A stretch of DNA of 64,000 bases. Origin: Streptomyces sp. ATexAB-D23 (lineage in GTDB: Bacteria; Actinomycetota; Actinomycetes; Streptomycetales; Streptomycetaceae). Of the stretch, positions 7,981 through 16,780 are shown one piece after another (position 1 is the first letter of the stretch; each line of letters opens with the position of its first letter). Under the pieces are notes generated by a model. The model saw nothing but the letters and a program-made list of their open reading frames with translations. It searched no databases and was not told the origin of the DNA. The DNA is taken from NCBI RefSeq assembly GCF_000373645.1, contig NZ_KB892079.1, positions 186,001 through 250,000 of the forward strand, given 5' to 3'. Made by a program: the position numbers and the translations under genes.

Positions 7981-8943
7981 TTGCTCAAGTCTGCCCGCAA
8001 GCAGGAGAAGGACAGCGAGGGGCGGATGCCTCTCGCTGATCACCTGCGTGAGCTGCGTAACCGGCTGCTGATCGCGGTCCTGGCGGTCGTCGTCATCACG
8101 TCGATCACCGCCTTCTTCTACGACGAGCTGATCAGCTTCCTGATCAAGCCCATCCTGGAGTCGGTCGGCTGCGCCAACGGCGAGAAGACCCAGGCCAACG
8201 GTCGGCCGTGCGCCGAGATGACGGTGAACGGCCTCGTCGCCCCGTTCTCCATCGCCCTCAAGGTCTCCCTCATGGCAGGGGTGGTGTTCTCCACTCCGGT
8301 CTGGCTCTACCAGCTGTGGGCGTTCCTCGCCCCGGGTCTGCACAAGCACGAGAAGAGGTACGCGCTCGGCTTCGTCGGCGTCGGTGTGCCGCTCTTCCTG
8401 GTGGGCGCCGCCCTCGCCTACCTGCTGATGCCGAAGACCGCGGAGGTCCTGCTCGGCTTCACCCCGGAGCACACGACCAACCTGCTGCCCGTCGACGACT
8501 ACCTCAACATCGTCACGCGCATGGTGGTCGTCTTCGGCCTCGCCTTCGAGCTGCCGCTGCTGCTCATCCTGCTGAACTTCACCGGAGTGCTCACCGCCAA
8601 GCGGCTGGGCTCCTGGTGGCGCGCCATGGTCATGGGCATCACGATCTTCGCCGCCGTGGCGACCCCGACCGGCGACCCGCTCACGATGATCACACTGGCC
8701 GCGCCCATCGTGCTGCTGTACTTCATCGCGCTCGGCATCTGCATGGCCAACGACCGGCGCAGGCGCCGCAACAACCCCGACGCCGAACTCGACGACGACG
8801 AGGCCTCGCAGCTCGACCTCACCCCCGAGGACATCGGGGACATGGAGCACGTGTCGTCCTCGCCCTCCGTGCCCGGCCAGGCCGACGGGGAACGGGACGG
8901 CGGGCGGCCCTCGCCGCGCGACGGTTACGACGACATCACCTGA
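7981..8943 (+). CDS. tatC: Sec-independent translocase subunit TatC
   Basis: 320 residues with six membrane segments. It carries the signature cytoplasmic N-terminus MPLADHLRELRNRLL (HLxELRxRL), which binds twin-arginine signal peptides. The C-terminal tail after residue about 265 is acidic and low complexity, as in other streptomycetes. The TTG start at 7981 has GAGGGAAG upstream; an internal ATG at 8026 begins exactly at MPLADHL and is the alternative. tatA lies 51 bp upstream. Likely substrates in this window include the glycosidase-like protein at 52753. Confidence 0.95.
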   Translation: MLKSARKQEKDSEGRMPLADHLRELRNRLLIAVLAVVVITSITAFFYDELISFLIKPILESVGCANGEKTQANGRPCAEMTVNGLVAPFSIALKVSLMAGVVFSTPVWLYQLWAFLAPGLHKHEKRYALGFVGVGVPLFLVGAALAYLLMPKTAEVLLGFTPEHTTNLLPVDDYLNIVTRMVVVFGLAFELPLLLILLNFTGVLTAKRLGSWWRAMVMGITIFAAVATPTGDPLTMITLAAPIVLLYFIALGICMANDRRRRRNNPDAELDDDEASQLDLTPEDIGDMEHVSSSPSVPGQADGERDGGRPSPRDGYDDIT

Positions 8944-8948
8944 CCTTG

Positions 8949-8961
8949 TAGGGTCCCCGGG
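8949..8961 (+). promoter_or_regulatory. Putative leaderless promoter of the lipid kinase gene
   Basis: TAGGGT (8949-8954) lies 6 bp before GTG 8961 and no Shine-Dalgarno sequence is visible. It sits only a few bases after the tatC stop, so the kinase gene may have its own leaderless transcript besides read-through. Confidence 0.45.
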
Positions 8962-9878
8962 TGACCAGCGAGATCACCCTCTTCGTCAATCCCACCGCAG
9001 GACGCGGCCGGGGCGCGCGAGCCGCGCAGCCGGCCGCTTCCGCGTTGCGGGACGCCGGCTTCTCCGTACGCACCATCCTCGGCGAGGACGCGGATGACGC
9101 CCTGCGCAGAGCGCGCGACGCCGTGACGGAGGGGACCGGCGCGCTGATAGCCGTCGGCGGGGACGGGCTGATGTCCCTGGCCCTCCAGGCGGTGGCCGGG
9201 ACGCCGACCCCGCTCGGCGTGGTGGCCGTGGGGACGGGCAACGACTTCGCCCGCGCCCTGGAACTGCCGATACGCGACCCCGCCGCGGCCGGCCGGGTCG
9301 TCGCCGACGCGCTCAAGGGCGGGCCCGTGCGCGAGATCGACCTCGGCCGGGTCGGGGACCGGTGGTTCGGGTCGGTGCTCGCCTCCGGCTTCGACTCCCG
9401 GGTCAACGACCGGGGCAACCGGATGCGCTGGGTGGGCGGCCGGTTCAAGTACGACCTGGCGATCCTCGCCGAGCTGGCCGCCTTCAAACCGGTCACGTAC
9501 CGGATCACCCTCGACAACGGTCCCGCCCATGAGATCGAGGCGACCCTCATCGCCGTCGGGAACGGCACGGCCTACGGCGGCGGCATGCGCATCTGCGCGG
9601 ACGCGGTCATGGACGACGGCCTCTTCGACGTGACGGTGGTCGGCGAGTGCAGCCGAACGACGCTGCTCAAGGTCTTCCCCCAGGTGTACAAGGGGACGCA
9701 CCTCAGCCACCCCGTCGTCACCGTGCACCGGGTCTCCTCGATCACCCTGGAGGCCGCCGGGATCACCGCGTACGCGGACGGTGAACCCCTCGGCGGCCTG
9801 CCGCTGACCGCCACCTGTGTGCCGCGGGCCGTGCGGGTGCTCGGGGCGGCTTCCCCGGCCCGTTCCACGGGCGATTAA
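8961..9878 (+). CDS. Diacylglycerol/lipid kinase (DagK/YegS-like)
   Basis: 305 residues. The DAGK catalytic domain occupies about residues 1-130, with the nucleotide-binding motif VGGDGLMSLALQ (GGDG) and GTGNDFARALELP. The C-terminal beta-sandwich domain continues to about 295, including GTAYGGGMRICADAVMDDGLFDV. This family phosphorylates lipid acceptors such as diacylglycerol or, in actinomycetes, phosphatidylinositol-related lipids. The exact lipid cannot be told. The start is GTG 8961, probably leaderless. Confidence 0.9.
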   Translation: MTSEITLFVNPTAGRGRGARAAQPAASALRDAGFSVRTILGEDADDALRRARDAVTEGTGALIAVGGDGLMSLALQAVAGTPTPLGVVAVGTGNDFARALELPIRDPAAAGRVVADALKGGPVREIDLGRVGDRWFGSVLASGFDSRVNDRGNRMRWVGGRFKYDLAILAELAAFKPVTYRITLDNGPAHEIEATLIAVGNGTAYGGGMRICADAVMDDGLFDVTVVGECSRTTLLKVFPQVYKGTHLSHPVVTVHRVSSITLEAAGITAYADGEPLGGLPLTATCVPRAVRVLGAASPARSTGD

Positions 9879-9922
9879 AGATCGCGTCACTGTCGGAGGC
9901 GGCGGGTAGGCTCGGGGACAAG

Positions 9923-12757
9923 ATGACAGAGGACCTCTCACCAGCTGAGCGATACCAGGCTTCCCGGCTCCGGGCCGCCGAGCAGGCGACCGCGCTCGCG
10001 CCGTTCCGCGAGATGTACGGCTTCGCTCTCGACCCGTACCAGATCGAGGCGTGCCAGGCGCTGGAGGCCGGCAAGGGCGTGCTCGTCGCGGCCCCGACCG
10101 GCTCGGGCAAGACGATCGTCGGCGAATTCGCCGTGCACCTCGCCCTGGAGCAGGGCCGCAAGTGCTTCTACACCACCCCGATCAAGGCCCTGTCGAACCA
10201 GAAGTTCGCCGACCTGGTCAAGCGCTACGGCGCCGAGAAGGTCGGCCTGCTGACGGGTGACAACAGCGTCAACGCCGACGCTCCGGTGATCGTGATGACC
10301 ACCGAGGTCCTGCGGAACATGCTGTACGCGGGCTCCCAGGCGCTGAACGGCCTGGGGTACGTGGTGATGGACGAGGTGCACTACCTCTCCGACCGCTTCC
10401 GGGGCGCGGTGTGGGAGGAAGTGATCATCCACCTGCCCGAGTCCGTCACCCTGGTCTCCCTGTCGGCGACCGTGTCCAACGCCGAGGAGTTCGGCGACTG
10501 GCTGGACACCGTGCGCGGCGACACCGAGGTGATCGTCTCCGAGCACCGGCCCGTGCCGCTCTGGCAGCACGTGCTGGCCGGCCGGCGGATGTACGACCTC
10601 TTCGAGGAGGAGGGCGACCACGGCGGCCGGGGTGTCACCCGCCGCGAGGTCAACCCCGACCTCGTCCGGCTCGCCCGGATGGAGAACCAGCGCGGATACG
10701 ACCCGCGCGAACGGCGGCGCGGCAAGATGGTGCGCGAGGCCGACCGCGAGCGCGAGCGCCGCCGGCGCAGCCGGATCTGGACACCGTCGCGCCCCGAGGT
10801 CATCGACCGGCTGGACGCCGAGGGCCTGCTGCCCGCCATCACGTTCATCTTCAGCCGGGCCGCCTGCGAGGCCGCCGTACAGCAGTGCCTGCACGCCGGG
10901 CTCCGGCTCAACGACGACGACAAGCGCCGGCTGGTGCGGGAGATCGTGGAGGAGCGGACGGCGTCCATTCCCCCCGAGGACCTGCATGTCCTGGGCTACT
11001 ACGAGTGGCTGGAGGGCCTGGAGCGGGGCATCGCCGCGCACCACGCCGGAATGCTGCCCCGGTTCAAGGAGATCGTCGAGGAGCTGTTCGTCCGGGGCCT
11101 GGTCAAGGCGGTCTTCGCGACCGAGACGCTGGCGCTCGGCATCAACATGCCCGCCCGCTCGGTGGTCCTGGAGAAGCTCGTCAAGTGGAACGGCGAGCAG
11201 CACGCCGACATCACCCCCGGCGAGTACACCCAGCTGACCGGCCGGGCCGGGCGGCGCGGGATCGACGTCGAGGGCCACGCCGTGGTGCTCTGGCAGCGCG
11301 GTATGGACCCGGGCGCCCTCGCCGGGCTCGCCGGTACGCGCACGTATCCGCTGCGTTCCAGCTTCCGCCCGTCGTACAACATGGCGGTCAACCTCGTGCA
11401 CCAGTTCGGGCGGCACCGTTCGCGCGAGCTGCTGGAGACCTCGTTCGCGCAGTTCCAGGCGGACCGGTCGGTCGTCGGCATCTCCCGACAGGTCCAGAGG
11501 AACGAGGAGGGCCTGGAGGGCTACCGCGAGGGCATGACCTGCCACCTCGGGGACTTCGAGGAGTACGCGCGGCTGCGCCGCGACCTCAAGGACCGGGAGA
11601 CGGAGCTGGCCAAGCAGGGCGCCACGCAGCGGCGGGCCGCCGCAGCGGCGTCCCTGGAGAAGCTCAGGCCCGGCGATGTCATCCATGTGCCGACCGGCAA
11701 GTTCGCCGGTCTCGCGCTCGTCCTGGACCCCGGTCTCCCGGCCGGCCGGACCAACGGGCACGGACACCGCGGCATGGAGTATCACGACGGCCCCCGGCCG
11801 CTCGTGCTGACCGCCGAGCGGCAGGTCAAGCGGCTCGCCTCGATCGACTTCCCGGTCCCGGTGGAGGCGGTGGAGCGGATGCGGGTCCCGAAGTCGTTCA
11901 ACCCGCGCTCGCCGCAGTCGCGCCGCGACCTGGCGTCCGCGCTGCGCACCAAGGCGGGCCACATCGTCCCGGACCGGCACCGCAAGGGGCGAGCCCCCGC
12001 GGCCGACGACCGTGAGATCGCGCGCCTGCGCACCGAACTGCGCGCCCACCCCTGTCACGGGTGCGACGAGCGCGAGGACCATGCGCGGTGGGCCGAGCGC
12101 TACCACCGGCTTCAGCGCGACACCCGGCAGCTGGAGCGCCGCATCGAGGGCCGGACCAACACGATCGCCCGCACCTTCGACCGGATCGTGGCCCTGCTCA
12201 CCGAGCTGGACTACCTGCGCGGCAGCGAGGTCACCGAGCACGGCAAGCGGCTGGCCCGGCTCTACGGCGAGCTGGACCTGCTGGCGAGCGAGTGCCTGCG
12301 CGCGGGCGTCTGGGAGGGGCTCAATCCGGCCGAGCTCGCGGCCTGCGTCTCCGCCCTGGTGTACGAGGCGCGGCAGGCCGACGACGCGGTGGCGCCGAAG
12401 CTGCCGTCCGGTCCGGCGAGGACCGCGATGGGCGAGATGGTCCGGATCTGGGGGCGGCTCGACGCCCTGGAGGAGGACTTCAAGATCAACCAGGCGGAGG
12501 GGGTCGGCCAGCGGGAGCCGGACCTCGGCTTCGCCTGGGCGGTCCACATGTGGGCGTCCGGCCGGTCGCTGGACGAGGTCCTGCGCGAGGCGGAGATGCC
12601 CGCGGGCGACTTCGTACGGTGGTGCAAGCAGGTCATCGACGTGCTGGGCCAGGTCGCGGCAGCCGCGCCGAGGGAGAACAGCTCGGTGGCGCGCAGCGCG
12701 CGCAAGGCGGTGGACGAGGTGCTGCGGGGCGTGGTGGCGTACAGCTCACTCGGCTGA
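9923..12757 (+). CDS. helY: DEAD/DEAH-box helicase HelY (Ski2/Mtr4-like)
   Basis: 944 residues. Superfamily 2 motifs are intact: Walker A APTGSGKT (about 55-62), DEVH box VVMDEVHYLSD, SLSATVSNA (motif III), and GRAGRRG (motif VI). A basic insert (RRRGKMVREADRERERRRRSR) and a C-terminal DSHCT domain match actinobacterial HelY, related to eukaryotic Mtr4/Ski2. It probably unwinds RNA in processing or decay. A -10-like TAGGCT lies at 9907-9912. It follows the lipid kinase by 44 bp and ends this conserved co-directional block. Confidence 0.93.
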   Translation: MTEDLSPAERYQASRLRAAEQATALAPFREMYGFALDPYQIEACQALEAGKGVLVAAPTGSGKTIVGEFAVHLALEQGRKCFYTTPIKALSNQKFADLVKRYGAEKVGLLTGDNSVNADAPVIVMTTEVLRNMLYAGSQALNGLGYVVMDEVHYLSDRFRGAVWEEVIIHLPESVTLVSLSATVSNAEEFGDWLDTVRGDTEVIVSEHRPVPLWQHVLAGRRMYDLFEEEGDHGGRGVTRREVNPDLVRLARMENQRGYDPRERRRGKMVREADRERERRRRSRIWTPSRPEVIDRLDAEGLLPAITFIFSRAACEAAVQQCLHAGLRLNDDDKRRLVREIVEERTASIPPEDLHVLGYYEWLEGLERGIAAHHAGMLPRFKEIVEELFVRGLVKAVFATETLALGINMPARSVVLEKLVKWNGEQHADITPGEYTQLTGRAGRRGIDVEGHAVVLWQRGMDPGALAGLAGTRTYPLRSSFRPSYNMAVNLVHQFGRHRSRELLETSFAQFQADRSVVGISRQVQRNEEGLEGYREGMTCHLGDFEEYARLRRDLKDRETELAKQGATQRRAAAAASLEKLRPGDVIHVPTGKFAGLALVLDPGLPAGRTNGHGHRGMEYHDGPRPLVLTAERQVKRLASIDFPVPVEAVERMRVPKSFNPRSPQSRRDLASALRTKAGHIVPDRHRKGRAPAADDREIARLRTELRAHPCHGCDEREDHARWAERYHRLQRDTRQLERRIEGRTNTIARTFDRIVALLTELDYLRGSEVTEHGKRLARLYGELDLLASECLRAGVWEGLNPAELAACVSALVYEARQADDAVAPKLPSGPARTAMGEMVRIWGRLDALEEDFKINQAEGVGQREPDLGFAWAVHMWASGRSLDEVLREAEMPAGDFVRWCKQVIDVLGQVAAAAPRENSSVARSARKAVDEVLRGVVAYSSLG

Positions 12758-12874
12758 CCGGGGAGGCGCGACAGGCCTGCGCGCACCGGTCCCGTCGCAC
12801 GGCCGCCGGCCGGACACGCGGTCCGGTCGGCGGAGGTGCGGGGGCTCCGTGCCCCGGGAGTGTGCCGCGGGAGG
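12758..12874. other. 117-bp convergent intergenic region
   Basis: The region between helY and the SPW-repeat gene, which converge. It is GC-rich with weak inverted repeats around CCGGCCGGACACGCGGTCCGGTCGG but no clean hairpin plus T-tract. Termination probably occurs here; no gene is seen. Confidence 0.3.
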
Positions 12875-13324
12875 CTAGCCCCGTCGGCGACTGCGGCTCA
12901 TCTTCATCGAGGCGCCCGCGCATACCAGTCCCAGCAGGGCGGCCAGTCCGCCGATGATGACGTTGTTCAGGATGACTCCCGTGTCCGGACTGCTGCCCAC
13001 CACCCAGGGCGAGACGATCATCCAGGCACCCATGGCGACGATGGCCCAGCTCAGGCCGTACATCCGCTGCGGCATCGCGGTGAACCCGAGACCGAGCACG
13101 GCGATCGCGATACCCATCACCAGGTTGTGCGTCACCAGGGAGGACTGCGAGGTCGTGAAGTGCAGCACCCAGGGGGAGACGGCGCAGTACAGGCCGACCA
13201 GGAAGACCGGCGCGTCCACGAGCGCCACGTCACGGCCTCCCATGACGCGCGCGTAGCGGTCGCTCATTTCCGATACATCGGGGTGTCCGGCCATGTCGTG
13301 GCCGGCGTGCGAGACGTTTGACAT
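12875..13324 (-). CDS. SPW-repeat membrane protein
   Basis: 149 residues with four membrane helices and two SPW repeats (AVSPWVLHF and IVSPWVVGS), the mark of the SPW-repeat family. ATG 13324 has AAGGGGAACG upstream. The N-terminus is His/Met/Asp-rich (HAGHDMAGHPDVSEM), which could bind metal, but that is speculation. The function of the family is unknown. It lies downstream of the fasciclin gene on the same strand but is separated by a strong hairpin, so it probably has its own promoter in the AT-rich patch at about 13400-13425. Confidence 0.85.
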   Translation of the reverse strand: MSNVSHAGHDMAGHPDVSEMSDRYARVMGGRDVALVDAPVFLVGLYCAVSPWVLHFTTSQSSLVTHNLVMGIAIAVLGLGFTAMPQRMYGLSWAIVAMGAWMIVSPWVVGSSPDTGVILNNVIIGGLAALLGLVCAGASMKMSRSRRRG

Positions 13325-13467
13325 GAGTTCGTTCCCCTTCGGATCGTGCGGACCCGGCCAACCGCTGTGTGCGGGAAGGCCCGCACACACCAGTCTGCTC
13401 TTATATGTGGCTTATGTGTAATTCTGTGGCGACTGGATCTCCGTGGGATCCGCACTGCCGCCGCCGG

Positions 13468-13498
13468 CCTCGCGGTGGGCGTGGTGCCCACCGCGAGG
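13468..13498 (-). terminator. Terminator after the fasciclin gene
   Basis: A perfect 13-bp stem, CCTCGCGGTGGGC (13468-13480) with its complement at 13486-13498, and a 5-nt loop. It lies just past the stop codon of the leftward fasciclin gene. Confidence 0.75.
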
Positions 13499-13505
13499 AG
13501 AGCCG

Positions 13506-14159
13506 TTACGCGGCGGGCGGCATGAGTACCGTGTCGACGATGTAGACCGTCGCGTTGGCGGTCGGGACATTGCCGCAGACGACCTTCGACGTGTCGTTCA
13601 CGGTGTACTCCGTGCCCGAGCCGGCCGTGGTCAGCTCCTCCTTCTCCAGGGTCTCGAAGGCCCCCTTGCCCAGCTGCTCCGGCGTCAGCTTCTGGCCCAC
13701 CACGTGGTACGTGAGGACCTTGGTGAGCGCGGCCTTGTCGGCGAGCAGCTTGTCGAGGTCGGCCTTCGGGATCTTGGCGAAGGCGTCGTCGGTCGGGGCG
13801 AAGACGGTGATGTTCTGCGCGCTGTTCAACGTGTCGACCAGGCCCGCCTTCTTGACCGCGGTGACCAGGGTGGACAGGGCGGGATTGTGCGAGGCCGCGG
13901 TGGCGACCGGGTCCGTGGCCATGCCGGAGAAGGAGCCCGCGCCGGTCTTCGGGACCGAGGCGCAGGCGGGGCCGAAGGGCTTGTCCGTGCCCATGGAGTC
14001 ACCGGCGGACGGCGAGTCGGACGCCGGGGCCTTCGCCGACGAGGCGGTGGAGCCGGACGCGCTGTCCTTGGAATCGCCGCCGCAGGCCGTCAGGGCCAGC
14101 GGCAGGACGACCGCGGCGGACAGGGCGACGGCGGCGCGGCGGGCGTGGATGACCTTCAT
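13506..14159 (-). CDS. Fasciclin-domain lipoprotein (MPT70/MPT83-like)
   Basis: 217 residues. It has a lipoprotein signal with lipobox ALTAC (Cys26), a Ser/Ala-rich linker and one FAS1 domain (about 80-215) with ITVFAPTDDAFAKIP (FAS1 H1 motif) and LTYHVVGQKLTPEQL (H2 motif). FAS1 proteins are extracellular adhesion or matrix-binding modules. Mycobacterial MPT70 and MPT83 are the well-known members and are controlled by SigK and RskA. Here the sigK-rskA pair lies 2 kb away on the same strand. ATG 14159 has AGGAGAAC. No SigK-like motif is clear in its own upstream region, so it may be read from the molybdoenzyme promoter (110 bp gap). Confidence 0.9.
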   Translation of the reverse strand: MKVIHARRAAVALSAAVVLPLALTACGGDSKDSASGSTASSAKAPASDSPSAGDSMGTDKPFGPACASVPKTGAGSFSGMATDPVATAASHNPALSTLVTAVKKAGLVDTLNSAQNITVFAPTDDAFAKIPKADLDKLLADKAALTKVLTYHVVGQKLTPEQLGKGAFETLEKEELTTAGSGTEYTVNDTSKVVCGNVPTANATVYIVDTVLMPPAA

Positions 14160-14269
14160 GATGTTCTCCTGGTTCGGGTCTGTAACTGAACGATCGCGTT
14201 GAGTGGTCGATAGGGGCAGTGCGGGGCCAGGGGCGGCCGCGCGTGCGTGGGGGTGGCGCGGCGCGCCCG

Positions 14270-15880
14270 TCAGGTCACGTCGACCACCACCGTGTGCCGG
14301 CCCGTCGCCCCGTCGGGTACGGTCCCGACGCGCCGGCCGGTCTGGACGGCGCCGGTGCGGTCCGTCGCGCGGACCTCCAAGGTGTGGCTGCCGGGGGTGG
14401 CCGGCCATTCCCACACCCACTGGCGCCAGGTGTCCCGGCCGTCCTGTGCCGCCAGCCGCGCAGGATGCCAGGGACCGTCGTCCACCCGGACCTCGACCCG
14501 GGTGATGCCGCGGTGCTGGGCCCAGGCGACCCCGGCGACCGGGACCGTGCCGGCCTTCGGGGAGGAGAAGGGGCGGGGGGTGTCGATGCGGGACTGGGTC
14601 TTGATGGGCGCCCGCGGGGACCACGACCGCCTGACCCAGTACGCGTCGTACGCGTCGAACGTGGTCAGCTCGATGTCCTTGATCCACTTGCAGGCCGACA
14701 CATAGCCGTACAGGCCGGGGACGACCATCCGGACCGGGAAGCCGTGCTCGAAGGGCAGCGGCTCCCCGTTCATGCCGAGGGCGAGCAGGGCGTCGCGGCC
14801 GTCCATGACGTCCTCGACCGGCGTGCCGATCGTCATCCCGTCCACCGAGCGCGCCACGATCTGGTCGGCGCGCCCGCCCTCGGACGGCGGTCTCACCCCG
14901 GCCTCCCGCAGTAGATCGGCCAGCCGCACACCGATCCACCGCGCGTTGCCCACGTAGGGTCCGCCCACCTCGTTGGAGACGCAGGTCAGGGTGATGTCGC
15001 GCTCGACGATCTCCCGGCGCAGCAGGTCCCGGAAGCTCAGCGTCACCGGCCGGGCCACTCCCGTACCGTGAATCCGCAGCCGCCACTCGCCGGCGTCCAG
15101 GCGCGGTACGACCAGGGCCGTGTCGATGCGGTAGAAGTCCTTGTTGGGCGTGACGAAAGGACCGAGTCCCCGGATCTCCAGGTCCGCGCCCGCCGGTACG
15201 GCCGGGGCCGGTGAGTCGGGTACGGGGAGGACCAGATCGCGCCGGGAGGCGGCGGCCCCGGCCTGCACGGCGGAGGTGAGCTGCCGCCCCAGCAGACCGG
15301 CTCCGGCCGAGGCGGCCGCGGCCGCGCTCGCCGCGATGACGAACCCGCGCCGGTCGAACGCACCGGCCGCGGCTCTGCCGGGTGAGGACGCGGTGGCCGG
15401 GGACAGCCGCCCGGCCAGGAGGTACAGCACCCCCGCCGCGACCACGGCGCCGAGCACGGACGGCAGGGCGTCGGACACCCGGCCCTCCGGCCGCCCGATC
15501 GCCGCCGCCGCCCCGACCGCCCCGAAGACCAGCACGGCCGCGGCGCCCGGCAGGCGGTGCCGCAGCGCCAGCAGCCCGACCGCCACGGCGAACAGCGTCA
15601 GCAGGGCCAGGATGCCGAGCTCCAGGACCAGCTTGTCGTTCGTCCCGAAGTTCCGTACGGCGAAGTCCTTGAGCGCCGGGGGAGTGCGGTCGATCACCGC
15701 ACCGCCCACCGCCGTGACCGGGCCCGCCTCGGGACGTACGACCGCCGCCACCAGCTCCGCGAAGGCCAGGGCGCAGAACCCGGCGATCACACCGCTGAGC
15801 GCGCCGCAGGCCGCACGCGCCCAGCCGCGCCGCCGGGGCGCGGCGGCCCCGGTCTCCGGATCGTTCCGATCTTCACTCAC
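14270..15880 (-). CDS. Membrane-anchored molybdopterin oxidoreductase (sulfite-oxidase family)
   Basis: 536 residues. The N-terminal third has about four membrane helices (near 22-46, 84-105, 112-130, 140-158) and a fifth hydrophobic stretch preceded by DRRGFVIAASAAA that looks like an internal Tat-type segment. Residues about 225-440 form the oxidoreductase molybdopterin-binding domain with the Mo-ligand cysteine in ITLTCVSNEVGGPYVG. The C-terminal 90 residues are a Mo-co dimerisation domain (RVEVRVDDGPWHPA). The start is GTG 15880, with a SigK-like -10 only 7 bp upstream and no ribosome site, so the mRNA is probably leaderless. It likely acts on the outer side of the membrane. The natural substrate is unknown. 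Confidence 0.9.
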   Translation of the reverse strand: MSEDRNDPETGAAAPRRRGWARAACGALSGVIAGFCALAFAELVAAVVRPEAGPVTAVGGAVIDRTPPALKDFAVRNFGTNDKLVLELGILALLTLFAVAVGLLALRHRLPGAAAVLVFGAVGAAAAIGRPEGRVSDALPSVLGAVVAAGVLYLLAGRLSPATASSPGRAAAGAFDRRGFVIAASAAAAASAGAGLLGRQLTSAVQAGAAASRRDLVLPVPDSPAPAVPAGADLEIRGLGPFVTPNKDFYRIDTALVVPRLDAGEWRLRIHGTGVARPVTLSFRDLLRREIVERDITLTCVSNEVGGPYVGNARWIGVRLADLLREAGVRPPSEGGRADQIVARSVDGMTIGTPVEDVMDGRDALLALGMNGEPLPFEHGFPVRMVVPGLYGYVSACKWIKDIELTTFDAYDAYWVRRSWSPRAPIKTQSRIDTPRPFSSPKAGTVPVAGVAWAQHRGITRVEVRVDDGPWHPARLAAQDGRDTWRQWVWEWPATPGSHTLEVRATDRTGAVQTGRRVGTVPDGATGRHTVVVDVT

Positions 15881-15887
15881 GGACTGG

Positions 15888-15914
15888 ATTCGGAGCCGGG
15901 GGCCGGGCGGATTG
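15888..15914 (-). promoter_or_regulatory. SigK-like promoter of the molybdoenzyme gene
   Basis: Read on the minus strand: CAATCC (15914-15909), a 15-bp spacer and CCGAAT (15893-15888). The -10 and spacing are identical to the promoter upstream of sigK at 17400-17426, and the -35 differs by one base from CCATCC. The mycobacterial SigK consensus has the same two hexamers. It ends 7 bp before the GTG start. Confidence 0.65.
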
Positions 15915-16015
15915 GTCTGTCACCCGATCGGATGAGACTTCGAGCGGCTGGCAGTCTGCGGGCAGCCGGTGAGGTGCCTTCCGGTCGCCTTTCATGCCGT
16001 CGTCCATGCCGCCGT

Positions 16016-16780
16016 TCATGACGACGGCAGGTCCATCATCGTCAGCGGGGCGGAGGTCGGCTGCGCCGAGCCGCCCGCGGGCTCGACCGTGACGCCCATG
16101 CCCGTCGCCCCGTCGACCGGTCCTTCGAGCATGGCCGCGTAGGTCGTCGGCGAGGCGCCCGAGGCCCGCATCAGGCCCGCCGGCCGCATCGTGCCGCCGT
16201 CGTCGAACCACAGCTGGTACACCTTGCCGCTCGGTGCCTCTCCCAGCCCCGAGGCCAGGAAGACGGCGCGGTCCTGGCTCCGGGAGACCACCACCGTGCC
16301 CTTCGCGCCGTTCTTCAGTGTCCCCGCCGACGACCGGGCATCGGGGGCTGCGATGACCCGGGCCACCGCCGCGCCCTGCTGCCGTGCGGCGTCCGCCTCC
16401 TGGCGGGCGGCCCGCGCCTCCTGGTGCTGCCAGACCGCGACGCCGCCGAAGCCCGCCGCCGCGGCCAGGCTCGCCGCCAGTGCGAACCGGGGCCACCGGC
16501 CCGCCCGGCGCGGCCGGACGCGCGGACGGACGCGGCGGCCCACGGCGGGCGGCTCCTGGCGTACCGCCGTGATCTCCCGCAGCACCCGCTCGCGCATGTC
16601 CCGGGGGACCGGGGCGGTGACGGCCAGCCCGAGCCGGGTCGCGGTCTCGGTCAGCTCGCGCACCTCGACGGAGCAGGCATCGCAGGCGCCGAGGTGGCGT
16701 TCGAAGTCCCGGCGTTCCGCGGCCGGCAGGGCGTGCAGGGCATAGGCGCCCGTCAGCGTGTGGAGTCCGGCGTCACTCAT
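16016..16780 (-). CDS. rskA: Anti-sigma-K factor RskA
   Basis: 254 residues. The cytoplasmic N-terminal anti-sigma domain carries an HxxxCxxC zinc-binding motif (HLGACDAC, residues 29-36). A single membrane helix lies at about 99-116 (FALAASLAAAAGFGGVAVW), followed by an Ala-rich coil and the extracytoplasmic RskA C-terminal domain (KVYQLWFDDGGTMRPAG). It should hold SigK at the membrane until an envelope signal triggers proteolysis. Its ATG overlaps the sigK stop by 4 bp (ATGA, 16777-16780), which implies translational coupling and a fixed ratio of the two proteins. Confidence 0.92.
   Translation of the reverse strand: MSDAGLHTLTGAYALHALPAAERRDFERHLGACDACSVEVRELTETATRLGLAVTAPVPRDMRERVLREITAVRQEPPAVGRRVRPRVRPRRAGRWPRFALAASLAAAAGFGGVAVWQHQEARAARQEADAARQQGAAVARVIAAPDARSSAGTLKNGAKGTVVVSRSQDRAVFLASGLGEAPSGKVYQLWFDDGGTMRPAGLMRASGASPTTYAAMLEGPVDGATGMGVTVEPAGGSAQPTSAPLTMMDLPSS

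Noticed and set aside
14172..14198. SigK promoter for the fasciclin gene
   Set aside because: A CCGAAC is present on the minus strand but the -35 (CGCGAT) does not match and it would overlap the ribosome site.
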